From: Chromera velia
Taxonomy: Eukaryota; Sar; Chromeraceae
NCBI GenBank assembly: GCA_018398765.1
Contig: JAHBMJ010000047.1
Coordinates: 1 to 19,408, forward strand
Reading direction: 5' to 3'
Length of the DNA stretch: 19,408 nucleotides
Shown: one piece after another, positions 1-10,996 of the stretch
How positions within the stretch are numbered: position 1 is the stretch's first letter
Layout of the letters: every line of letters begins with the position of its first letter
The notes under the pieces: generated by a model
What the model was told of the DNA's origin: nothing
The model's database searches: none
The model's input: only the letters and a program-made list of their open reading frames with translations
Position numbers and translations under genes: made by a program

Positions 1-981
1 AAATGCATGCACGGGCGGCCCCGGAAGGCAGTGCAAAAGTGGGCAAAGTATGGGTGAATCTGGTATATATGCATGCATGCATGCATGCATGCAGTCGCGT
101 TCACGCGCGCGCGGCTATAGCTACCGGTTGTCCATGCATGCAGTATAATTGTAGCTACACTATGCATGTTAAAATTTATTTCCCCCCCCCAAAAAATCGT
201 GTGATTCAAAAACTAAAACTCAAAAGAAACCATGTTATTCAACTTACAGTCGAGACCAACAGGAAAAAGCGGAAACTTCTGACAAACTAGTCTAGATACG
301 CCCCTCATATATGGGGACGCGGCTTGCATAACAAAACCCTCAATCATCACATACAACCGGGAGTTTCGAATCTTAGAAATCTGGCTTATATGGTTATCAA
401 ACTACATCACTGCGCAACTTTTGAACGAGGTAAACCTTCTAGGAAGGAAGAAAAAATGTCTAAAAAAATCAGGTATCCATATGGAAAATGTGCATATATT
501 TTTTATAACAGATTAAAAAATGTTGCTTAACTCACCCTACTTGTGCGAAGCTTTTTTTGTTTTCATTCCAGGTTTATCTATGTTAGATACTGAAAGATTT
601 ACTAGAAAAAAAATCAGCTTCTAGTGTGGTCTATTTCTTAAAGTATGACAAATCTAGTATTTGAAAGCATTACTGGACAACCAGTATTTGAGGATATATG
701 ATTTAATTATCATATAAATTTAATTCAGTTTCGATAACTTGTAATCCTATTCTAGATCCCTTTTTTTTATTCTGCTGTTTTTATCATGATTATTTTCTCT
801 TTTCTCAGAAAATATCACTGGCATTCTTGCATGCTGTGACATTGCATCTTCTCACGCAGTCAGTCAATAGTAGAATTGGCTAGTCACGAAGACTGACGAT
901 GCAAGTAATTGAGTCACCGACATATTCAGTAAAGGCAAGATTCGCGGCGGGCGCCTCACAGAAGCTAGTTCTCAACGAACT
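1..981. other. Intergenic AT-rich spacer 3' of the LRR gene
   Basis: No supportable gene. The first 150 bases are GC-balanced and hold a short (ATGC)n tract. From about 160 to 890 the sequence is clearly A+T-rich, with homopolymer runs and many stops in all frames. The two short open frames here (3-290 and 324-530) have low-complexity or random-looking translations and no recognisable motif. The region lies just downstream of the stop codon of the minus-strand LRR gene, so it would include that gene's 3' UTR and poly(A) signal, which I cannot place with confidence. Confidence 0.6.
69..92. repeat. (ATGC)6 tetranucleotide microsatellite
   Basis: Six uninterrupted copies of ATGC. The unit is self-complementary, so both strands read alike and the tract could form a cruciform or hairpin. 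Further isolated ATGCATG motifs lie at 3-10, 133-141 and about 162-169. Confidence 0.9.
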
Positions 982-3900
982 TCAATGGGAACTTCCTCTT
1001 GCCGTCGGCAAAACCGTTTCAGCCTTGATTGCTAACGCGAATTTCTCTTCATCCCCGACAACTTCATCTGGGTCTTCCACAAGAAACTGCTTTAATTGCG
1101 GCAAACATCCTGGACGGAGAACGTCGATAAAAGCTGTCAAGCCCTTAATGCTGATCGTGTTTCCCTTCACTTTCAAGCATGTCAACTTCGGTGCCCCGTG
1201 GGCAGTGAAGACTTCACCCAGCCTCTTCAGCTTTCCGTCGTCAATTGCACATCCTGAGAGATCTAAGCGCCCTAAGGCAGCGAGCCTTCCCCCCCACACC
1301 CCAGACCCCTCCCCGCTGTTTGCCAAAAAAGCCAGTGCCTCCTCTTCTAGACGCCCCCCTCTCAAATTCAGAACCGACACAGACGAAGGCAGTCCTTTCT
1401 CGCTCTCGCCTATCGCTCTGATGAGTGTGTCAACACTGATCGCAGGACCGCCTTCACTCAGACAAAACCCGACTTTCTGCAAATGGGGAGGGAATTTTCC
1501 GACGCGCACGGCGTCTGCGAAGTCCCCCACTCCCTCTTCATCAAGACAGAATACAGATAACCAAATCGTTTGAAGAGAGGGAAGTCTACCGCGTCCAACC
1601 GCAGCTGCGAGGGGCCCCCCGACATGCGTTGCCCTCGTTTCTTTCAGGATCAAACTTTTCAACTGTGGAAGTCCCCACCGATTGTCTCTGATTGCCTGAA
1701 AGAACTCTCTCCACGCTGATTCTCTCACAAGTTCATGCGAACCCAAGTCAAGAACTCTCACTCCCATGAGACCACCTCCCCTCACAACATCTGCGAGTCC
1801 ACTTACCCCTTCGTCAGTCAGACTGGACTTTCTCAAGTCAAGATCGCAAAGTTTCGGAAATTTGCCTGCCAGGAAGGCCGAGCCTAGAGACCCAACCCCG
1901 CATCCCGCTCTCGTGTTACGAAAATTCAAAGTTTCGAGGGACGGGAGTCCCCTCTCATTTTCAAGAATTGCACGTACCAGAGCCTCCATTCCTTCTCTAC
2001 CAAAACAACCGGAAGCATCACTCGACTCACAACTCAAGTCAAGAACCCGCAACCCACAAAGACTCCCCACCCTCACTCCCTCTGCTCCTAGAATCATGTC
2101 TGCATCGCTGAGTTGAAGGTCCTGTATGGAAAGTTCAGAGAGGCCACAAACCTGTACTGCGCTGAGTGAGGAGAAGAATGCGTGTTTTGCCTCTTCAATA
2201 AAGACCCATTGCTCAGAGCTTCCCCCCAGCTGAATTTCGAAGTTCCACCCTCCTACGCACCATAGGGATGCTTGCACTTTCTTGAGAAAACCCAACCACC
2301 CCCTCCGTATACCCTCCCCGAGCAACCTCAAACATTCGCACAGTGCCTGTATCTGTGTCTCATCCCCAACCCACACCTCGGCGGTCATTCTGATATCGAC
2401 GTCCTCAAACGGCCCCCCCTCTACACCCTCATTTTTGGCCTGAGAATCTAGTACAGCTTTCAGAAATGTCACAAGTAGTGAAGGGGGAAGACCAAGACTA
2501 AGGGTACGGACAAAAGGAGACTGCCCACCCCCCAAAGCACAGAGAACGTCCTCTCTTGCATCATGGTTCAACGAAATGCTCACATTCTCAAGGGGAGGAC
2601 ACTGTTCGGATTTCAGAGAAGACAGAAAAAATGAGGCCATGTTTGTCCCACAGAATCCCCCCTCTGTGATCACATTCAAGTTCTTCAAATGTGGGAGTGA
2701 ATCTACACGTAAGGCTCTGACTAAGCAATCCAGCCCAGTGCTCTCCGGAAACTTAAGATTTCCCTCCAGATTGAGGGACTCCAAATTTGGAACATCACCC
2801 CTGCCTAGTACAGCACAAAGTTGCTGCACATGTGAGTCACCAAGCCTGCACCCTCTCAAGAACAACACTCGGAGACATGGAAGAGATGAAACAGACAGAA
2901 CGGAACACACCGCCTCAATCTCCCCTTCCTCCCATGAACCGTCGGACCGAATATCCAAGGGTCTCACAGGATTTCCTGAAAGGTTCAGCTCCTCCACTTT
3001 CAGTCCCGTCTCCTTGATGGCTTGGCAGAGAACCATCAGCCCTTCCTTCTCAAATCCCGTCTCCTCGAGGTCCAGCACCTTCAGGGACCCTGCCTTCCCT
3101 TCTCTCATTCCCTCTGCCAATGCCCGGAACCCTTCAATGCCAAGGATGTTGCCTGATCGAAGACGAAGGAAGGAAATGTGAAAACATAAAGAGAGAAAGA
3201 AAAGAAGGCAAAAAATGAGAAAGGCAATTTGGAAGGAATGCAGGAAGAAAAGGAACAACCGAAGGCATGTCTCTGTTGATAAAAGTCACACGATGCACAT
3301 TCAGTCAGAGAAAATTCTGCTTAAAGTTCTTTTGACGCAAGCGAAACAAGGGATCACACATTCAACATACTAGAAGGCCTTGCCCAGGGACTAGATGACA
3401 GGTTCTGGGCCCACGAAATAATTGAGTAAGCAAAAAAAGAAAAAGGAAAGCGGAACCCTCCCAGGAATGCAACAGAACAAAAAAGAGGCACGTAGAAGAA
3501 CATATAAGAAAAGAGAAGCAAAAAATATAAAAGACAGACCCTTCAAAGAGAGCTTTTCCAGAGACGGCAGGAGTACAGGAAGGAGGATGGGTGCTTCTTC
3601 CGGCCCGATAGAATTCTCTGAGGACACACAGACAAGGAGGTCCAGAGAGTCGGAAGGTCATTTGGCCGACCATGGATGGGAAGAGAAGAAAGGAAAGAGA
3701 GGAAGTAGGAATATGGAATCGGTGCAACCATGCACTCTGATGATCTTCAGAAGAAATTGACCAGAGAAGACGCTTCCGGTCGTTCGAACACAACAAGCCC
3801 AAAAACGAAGTACGGAAATGCAGAGGCAAGCACACAACAAACAGAAAAATGTGATACGGAAATACAGAGGAAAGCACACAACAAACAGAAAAACGAAATA

Positions 3901-6135
3901 CGGAAATACAGAGGCAAGCACACAACAGACAGAAAAACGAAATATGGAAATACAGAGGCAAGCAAAATCCTCTCAGCCTCGTATCCTTCCTGACTCTGTC
4001 TCCCCGCGTAAATTTTGTCTTCTGCCCACCAAGGACGTCTCTCTGCCTTAGCTTTTTCTGTCGGCCAATCAACCTTCAACGTTGCGCAGAGACCAGCTTT
4101 CGATTCTTTCTTACAAAAGGATTCTCTCTCTCATGCACGCCTCCAGCTCTTCACCTGCAAAGATAAATTCAATCGCTTCCGTCTCCCGGACTCTCGAGCA
4201 GCCTCCTCCTTTTCCAGAAAGCGAACGAAGAGAGGAATCGCTGCCCGAGGACCTGCAAAGAAGAAATGGAGAGGCATAAAGAGAGAGGGCGGGGGGGAAA
4301 AAGAAAGGGGATTATCAGAATCATTCCCGGTTTTTTTTCTAGACACAGAACGAAATCCCACCATGTCCTGGACAGAACACGGAAGAGCAGAGATCTCATG
4401 CAGATGCGCTGCCGACAATAAAAAGGGAAACAACGCCCCTCGTTCCATTCGACAGATAAAGGGGTTCTCGCTAGCTCTTCCTCCCTTATATTCTCAGCTA
4501 TCTCCCTCGAGTCTCTTTGTTTCTTTTCCTTTTCTTGCTTGCACAATGTCCACTTCCTATGCTCAGCTATTCCTGTCGCTTCTCTTTGTCTCGTTTCCTT
4601 TTCTTGCATGAACGATGCCCACTTTCTTGTCAGGAAAGTACAAGGACGGGTAGGGGGGGAGAGCAGGAGACAAGTAGCGGCCACAGGAATGAAACGAAAA
4701 CTTATCTTTCATACGTCCAAGCAAAGTAGACGACACACAGATACACTTGCAGACCGAAAGGAACCGAAAGACAGGAAGAAAAACAGGAAAGGGCGCAGCA
4801 GTGTAGAGAGAAGGGAAAGAAGCAAAAACGGAAACGCAGGACTCACCGAGCTTAACCTCCTCAACAGAATCGGGAAGCCAATCCAAAAAGAAAATGACCT
4901 TCTTGGCGGAGAGCCCGATAGTCTCTGCAGGAACAGAAGCAAGGAGATCAAGCAGAATTATTTCCGCAACGAAACTTTTTCCGGAATAGATGTTGACAAA
5001 AACCAACTCGCTGTCATGCACAGACAGATAGCACGAAGATGGCCGATGCGCCAAATGTGGCAAAATTTCAGCAAAAGACTCAGAAGAAAATTCAGAAAAC
5101 GATCGAATCAAGCGAAAGCAGGACTGATCAGAACGTCCTGCATGAATATGTGCATTGAGAGTATGACCGTCCGACCTGAAAGATCGATGGCTTGCGGGGG
5201 GTCAACAGAGGTTTTCCAACTGGCCTTGTTCTGCAAAGAAAGAAACACAGAGAGAGGCTGGGCCAGAATCAGGACGAGGAATTCTTTCCGTCTCTCTCCG
5301 TCCCCAAATGAATTGAGAGTCGCGGAGAAAACACCGAAGACAGCAGACAGTTAGACGCCCAGCCATACAGATAAGCCAGCATATCATGATTGGCCTCGGT
5401 TTGGCAACCCAAGGGAAACTAGACAGAGAACGGACACGCCGTCATGAGAATGATCAGAGGCCCAAAACAAAGTCTCAGAGGAGGAAATGGAAGGCACCGA
5501 CAGACAGCAAGAAGCAGCAAAAGAAGAAACACACAGGCACAAAGCCTGCATGGGGGTGAAGGGACCTGCTGACGAGGGAAATGAGACAGAGGGGGGCGGG
5601 GGGGGAAGAGCTGAAGGAGGAAAGCCCGCCATTGCGGCCTTCTGCATTTATTTGAACCGAGCACCTGCATGTCCGCAGGTTGCCACCGAGCAGAACGACA
5701 CAGGTCGACACATTGATTGATTGACTGACCTCCATGTAGAGACGGCAACAGAGCCATGCCAATCCAAAAGAGTCCCTATGTCTTGCCAAGGCAGACAGAG
5801 TCTGCAGGCAGTATGTCGGGGGTTGAAGAGGAGACACAGAACGGCACAAGGAGAGTTCGTGGAGACTATGCCATGAGCATATGAGTTCCTTTCAAGCGCT
5901 CTCAAGTGAGCGGGTTGTTTCCACAAGAAAGCATGCCATGCAAACGAGCCCTCAAGCGGAAGTATGCAATCACGCTCACCTCAGCAGAGAGCCCCGATCG
6001 CTTCAGGATGACGAAGAGGCTGCTTTCTTCTGCAGTCTGCTTTCTCTCCGTCTCCTTTTCTTGGGCGCCTCCGCCGTCTATCTCACAATCCTGGCCCTGC
6101 CCCCCACCGAGATGTTCTTGTCTTGTTCCGCTCAT
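982..6135 (-). CDS. Leucine-rich repeat (RNase-inhibitor-type) protein, 4-exon model
   Basis: Modelled exons on the minus strand are 6135-5980, 5230-5176, 4924-4847 and 3152-982, giving about 819 aa. Intron phases agree at every junction (0, 1, 1) and the terminal stop is TGA at 984-982. Exon 4 encodes nearly the whole protein: a chain of degenerate repeats of the form LxxLxLxGNxLGxEGxxALAxG, typical of RNI-type LRR solenoids, which usually bind proteins. Clear units include GIEGFRALAEG (at the exon start), LKVLDLEETGFEKEG, VEELNLSGNPV, LRVLDLSCESSD and LGRLDLSGCAIDDGKL. The ORF runs upstream of 3152 into a hydrophobic stretch that I read as the intron pyrimidine tract, not a signal peptide. 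The N-terminal 52 residues (exon 1, ATG at 6135) are Gly/Glu/Lys-rich without a domain I know. Exon 4 and its join to exon 3 are well supported. Exon 1 and the exon 2 donor (GTCGGA) are less certain. No partner or pathway can be assigned. Confidence 0.8.
3801..3965. repeat. 44-bp minisatellite inside the LRR gene intron
   Basis: About 3.75 tandem copies of a 44-bp unit beginning AAAAACGAA and ending ACAACAAACAG start at 3801, 3845, 3889 and 3933. Copies differ at only a few positions. Because 44 is not a multiple of 3, the array has similar open frames in several phases and yields repetitive, hydrophobic-looking minus-strand translations. These are not real coding sequence. The array lies within the 1.7-kb intron 3153-4846. 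Confidence 0.92.
4493..4622. repeat. Diverged 69-bp tandem duplication
   Basis: Two adjacent copies, starting at 4493 and 4562, share the opening CTCAGCTAT, the central TTTCCTTTTCTTGC and the tail ATG(T/C)CCACTT. They lie in the same LRR-gene intron as the 44-bp minisatellite, closer to its donor end. The plus-strand sequence is pyrimidine-rich. Confidence 0.8.
4841..4846 (-). promoter_or_regulatory. GTGAGT splice donor, phase 1 (LRR gene exon 3)
   Basis: The minus strand reads ...AAG CTC G|GTGAGT. The last exon base G joins the GC at 3152-3151 after the acceptor CGATCAG at 3153. This recreates a Gly codon and turns the translation into ...EEVKL-G-NILGIEGFRAL, a continuous LRR unit. This is the best-supported junction of the gene. 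Confidence 0.8.
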
Positions 6136-7398
6136 CCTGCAGAAGCGCTGAATTCGTATTCTCCACCCGCAGTCACTCAAGACGACCAGAACAGGGAGAA
6201 GAAAACAGGAGCCTTCAAAAAACTCGATCAGAGCGCATGCACAAGTGCGAACGAAAGCGGCGACAAACTCAATGGATGAGGTCTCATGCAGTTTGAACCA
6301 ATGTCCAAGCAAGCACCATTCACCTGCTTAGCTGCTGCCCTCCATCCCTCTAGATTGATCATGATTGATTAGTCAGCATCAGTCAACTCGATCCAAGTCG
6401 ATCGACACGAAAATGCGTCTCTCTACATGTCTCTACTGCGTGCATGCGTCTCCTTGATTGCCCTCCATATCCGCGCGACTCCTATCTCCCATGCCCTATA
6501 GCTTGGTCCCGGAAAGTCGATCCCGGAAAGCGCAGAATTTTCGGTCGCAAAAAAAAAAAAAATCAAATGTCAATTAAGTAAAACAACTGGCCATAAAGTA
6601 AAACTATAGTTTTAAAAAAAATGACAAGACGTATAGTAGCAGGAGAAGTGAAAGCGAGTCTGCAGATGGAAGCGCTTAAAGCAGGGTCAGGCCCGGTCAG
6701 CATGTATCAAGAGAGCGAGAGGGAGACCAGGGACTGTGAAGACCGGGGTCAGGTCATTCATTACAGCTGGCAGTATAGGCCATATGGCCAACGCTGGCCG
6801 CCGTGTAGATAAGTAAACGCTTCGGAGCTACAGAGAAAGCAAATAAGCGCAAGCAGTTACTTAATTCAGAAAACTGGTTAATTTAAGACTAATATAAAAA
6901 TATGTATACAATGTAAAATTAAAAAAGATTAGTTACTTCGAAAGTAAGAAAAACGATATACATCATATTTCTAGCTACAATATTCACTAATGAACTTTCA
7001 GATATGTTACCCCTCCTAGCTAGCTACAGTACTTCAAACTTAGATATGAAGCTGTAGAAAATAACTGATAAATCTAGAAAAATAAAGTTCGAAACTCTAC
7101 ACACAATTATCATCAGTAATTTCTTCTACCGAAAATGCAGCTAGAAGTCAAGCTTCAATACAAAAGCCCAGGTCACAGTTCATACACAGATCGAACACTC
7201 GCTTCAATCCACAAGCGGAGAGCGTTTTGGAAAAAACATTTGTGTAATGTCAGAGCGAATGCACCAATAGATGCATACTTTCACGGAAAACTAAACCAAA
7301 GAAGCAGTGTATTATTGGCCACACACGGCAAAAAATGAAGGACAAACAGCCGCATGCGAAATTCAATGCCACACGCGGTACGTACATACGTCGGCTTG
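6136..7398. other. Intergenic region between LRR gene 5' end and methyltransferase gene 3' end
   Basis: No supportable gene. 6136-6540 is GC-balanced and would contain the promoter and 5' UTR of the minus-strand LRR gene. A short direct repeat TCCCGGAAAG occurs twice around 6508-6530. From about 6540 to 7130 the base composition becomes strongly A+T-rich, with an A13 run near 6548. The open frames at 6621-6812 and 7135-7338 have no recognisable motif. Confidence 0.55.
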
Positions 7399-7650
7399 CT
7401 AGCTCGGCCTCAACCTGGAGGCAAGGGACGAGGGAAGTTCCGGGTTCGCGACCTTTCTCATCTTGTACACGACAAAGGAGGCCTCACGGACGTCCCAGTC
7501 TATGGCAGGCATCGGCAAAAAATCTGCAGGGAAAACGATAACACACCGTCCGCCGTCTTATCTTCTCTCTACCCCTAACTCTACTCTCTGCCTCTCTCTC
7601 TCTCTCTCTCTAGCTCTCTCACGCACGCACGCGCGCGCGCGCACACACAC

Positions 7651-7706
<56 letters not shown>

Positions 7707-8457
7707 TATATGTTTCTTCTTCTCCCTTCTTTTCTTCATGAACACAGACAGACAGACAGACAGACAGACAGATGCAGAGCGTACGTGCACTCTGTGTCCT
7801 CTTGCGTGCCCGCATTTGTTGATGAAGATGAAGAGGAGAGGGGAGAAAAGAAGGCAGGAAGGAAGGGAGGGAGGAAGCAGACTGACTGTCAACGATCTCT
7901 GTGATCTCCTTCAGTGCCTGCTCTGTCTGGTACCACTCCTTCTGGAATGCGACCTGGTCCTCTGCATCAATCAATCAATCAACCAATCAACCAACCAATC
8001 AATCAATCAATCGATCAATCAATCAATTAATCAACAAATTAATTGATCAATCAATCAAATCAATCAATCAATCAATCAATCAATTGATCCATCAGAAAAA
8101 TGAGGAAACGAATCTAAGACAAAAAAAAATCTCAACACTTCGTTTTGGAGGAGCATTTCGAAAGGTCGGCCACAAATGCTGTCCTACTCAAGGAAAGACC
8201 AATGGAGACTTCGCAGGCCGACAGGCAGGCTCGGCATGTCGATCGGCAAGCAGACTCTGGAGAGAGCTCTGGGGAGAAACTTCGATCAGAGCCACGATAG
8301 CAGAGACAGCAGAAAAGCAAATTTACGCGTTGCAAAAAAAAACATATCTCCACCATTCATGACAAGAGGAGGCATCCCCCCCGCTGATCGACCTTTTTCG
8401 TATTTATGAAGGAGCGGCAACTCATCCATCAACTGATCGTGAATCTGCAGACCGGTG

Positions 8458-8501
<44 letters not shown>

Positions 8502-10957
8502 CAGAGAGAAAACAGAGAGGCCATTGAAGCATTAAGGAGAAAGTCACATCGCTTCTGGTGGTCTCATTGGTTTTCTGAGGCTTTCAGTACACCCGCCTCA
8601 GTCCGTTTCTTGTCCGCCAAAAGCACCAAGAACGATTTCACCACAGGACCAAAGGATGCATAAGAGGAGAGGAAGAGAAAATGAAGCCTATGGACTCATC
8701 ATGCTAGCGTTTCTGTCCCGCTACTTCTCACACATTCAGGAGAAAGAGGAAGGGAGAAAAACGTGTTTGAAGCAGCAACAGTCACTGCAGCTACCCAGCC
8801 AGACCTTTCTGATCTCCCCGAACTGCGACTCCACAATCTCGAGCGCTCCCGGGTCCCTCTGAACGAACAAATACAAAAAATAATTCAACGAGGGGGGCAA
8901 GAAAGGAATCAACAAAGAAAGAAAAGAAAACAACAAGGGAAGCGAAGCAAGAAAGGATGAGTTACCCATCCGGACTAGGCAGGAGAAACAAAGGAAGAAG
9001 CCGCTGGTTGTGATACTGCTGGAGAAAACCGGAGCCCTTGGCCTCACTCCCCCCTTCTCCTTTTTCCTTCAAAACAATCAGGGATGCATGCAGAGAAAAA
9101 AGGAAAACCCGAAGCTCAAGTACAGGGCCAGCTGGAACAGGTTAAGGAAGACACACAGTTGGTTGACAGTCAACGGCTGCTGTGAGAAGTCGCAGAATGC
9201 GAGGAAGTAAGAAGGAAGCTTGAGAGAAAAAAGTAAGAGAATGGCTTCCTCTTTCTCCCCTCAACTACTGACGTCTCCAATTTTTCTTCGCACGTGCTCC
9301 CATTTCTCCTTCACTTCCTCCACTGCAAAGATGTGAGGAGTCGTCTTGAGGAGAAAAACTACATACATGAAAATTGAAAACAGTGAAAGAAAATCAGCAG
9401 GGAGACGTGAGATACACAAGAACGAATCCCGACAGGAAGGCTGGTCTGATACTCTCCGAACGGAAGAAGAAAGCAGCACGAATTCTGAAGGAAATCTCAC
9501 ATGAAGCCGGCAAGATTGGATCGCAGCAATTTCACATGCAAAGAAAGCGAGAGCCACAGCTCTGAATACGAAGACTTTCGGCTTCTCAGTCACACCTTCC
9601 TCTCGCAACTGACTGATGCTATACGTCTTCTTCTTTACTGCAGCATAACAACAGGTGATGAACAGGAGACAGGAAGTAGAAAACATGAGCCCGGAGATGT
9701 GTGTATTTAGAGCATCCGAACACAGCTGTCAGCCAGGCTTTCGTTCAACTGGACCCCCGGTGTCAGTCAAAGAGGTAGTAAGACGGGTGCAGAGGAAGCT
9801 AGCAGAAAAGGCACCCGACAGGAAAAATGCTTCCGCCGTTCCCACAAGAAAGGCCACCGAACGCCCGTGTTAAAACAAAGACAAGCAGACAGAAAGTCTG
9901 AGAAACGTAGAAAGAAACAGGCAGACAGACAAACAGAGAGCACGATAGCCCGAAGAGAGCAAAGGAAGCCGAGACTGACTGACTGACTGACTGACTGACT
10001 GACTGACGTATGATGCCCTCTTCTTTGGAGATCGGGACGACCTCAAGAGACCAGTCGAGGAAGTCCCCCCGTCTCCCTGCGTCTGTTACGGGCTGCACAC
10101 ATACATACATACATACATACAGACATACATACATACATACATACAGACAGACAGACGTCAACATATGCATTCACAGTACAGAAGCAGGTACAGAGAGAAA
10201 AAAAACTAATGCTTACGAAAAGAGACGGAAAATTCAAAGATGACAGGGTCAGTATTACACTACTGATCTCATTCTGGGACACCAGAGAGAAAGTACGACA
10301 AGCTCGTCAGACTTGTTGCATGTGCGAATGAGCGATAGAGGAAAATAAATGAGAGAGGTAAGCAGACAGGCTCATGCGTGGACGGCACTCCGCTCAACGC
10401 TAAGTAGTCAGTCAAGACACTCACCCCCTTTTTGTGAATCACTCCAAGGCACTCACCTCAATATTCCCCAATTTCAGGTCGATGTTGTTCGCTCTCAATG
10501 TCGCCAGTCGTTGCGATGGACGTCCGTGGGAGATGCAGAAGAAGGAGCCTCCTGTTCGGAAGGAAGCATTGGAAACAAAACAGGAAAAACGATGCAAAGA
10601 AGAGGCGGAACGGGTGAAGAAAGAGAGAAAAGACTGCTGCTCTGCTTGGCAGCAGCAGCATCTCGCGGTGTCTCTTCACAGATATTTAACGGCAATGAGA
10701 CCCTCTGAGCATGCGCCCCTCAATTCACCCGCATTCTCCCTTTTGTCGCTTCTTCTGTGTGTCTTTCTCTTTTTTCGCAAAATCAATCAAATTTGGTCCG
10801 AGCCGTAAGCTAGCTGGCCATGACTCAAAAAAAAAAAAAAGAGAAATCATGGAAGGAAGAACAAAAGCGCACTCACCAGGTTTCAGTACCCGAAAGACTT
10901 CGTTGGCGATTTTCTCGGCGTCCTCTGCGGCTGTGGGGGCGCCGCTTCCCTGCAGGA

Positions 10958-10996
<39 letters not shown>

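Noticed and set aside
899-1573. 224-codon plus-strand ORF opposite the LRR gene
   Set aside because: It is the antisense shadow of the LRR exon; the minus-strand frame shows clear repeated LRR motifs, while this one has Ser/Pro-rich, motif-free sequence.
3153-3258. N-terminal hydrophobic stretch of the long LRR ORF read as a signal peptide or membrane anchor
   Set aside because: It is better explained as a pyrimidine-rich intron end: an AG acceptor at 3154-3153 leads straight into a canonical LRR unit in the phase supplied by the upstream exon.
3362-4079. Minus-strand hydrophobic, Cys/Phe-rich ORFs that resemble a multi-pass membrane protein
   Set aside because: They are translations of the 44-bp tandem array and flanking low-complexity intron sequence; the same pattern appears in several frames.
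5384-5926. Several overlapping minus-strand ORFs in LRR intron 1
   Set aside because: They are mutually overlapping, with Ser/Pro/Cys-rich composition and no motif; consistent with open but non-coding intron.
7558-8046. ORFs with runs of SLSLSL, RERERE, TDRQTDRQ and NQSINQSI
   Set aside because: These are frame products of CT, GA, CAGA and TCAA microsatellites; only the short piece at 7961-7887 looks like a true exon.
7966-8088. TCAA array considered as a CRISPR or satellite element
   Set aside because: The unit is 4 bp with no spacers; it is a simple microsatellite within an intron.
8132-8356. 74-codon minus-strand ORF with Cys/Ser-rich translation
   Set aside because: It falls in the intron between exons 8444-8393 and 7961-7887, which join in phase directly; no domain is recognised.
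8561-8654. Minus-strand segment with a protein-like frame (VVKSFLVLLADKKRTEAG...) considered as an exon of the methyltransferase gene
   Set aside because: It lacks an AG acceptor at a sensible position, meets a stop soon after, and the exons on either side join in phase without it.
8393-8856. BAR-domain assignment for the helical insert
   Set aside because: The ELPLL helix is reminiscent of BAR helices, but the total insert is too short and lacks the usual three-helix order.
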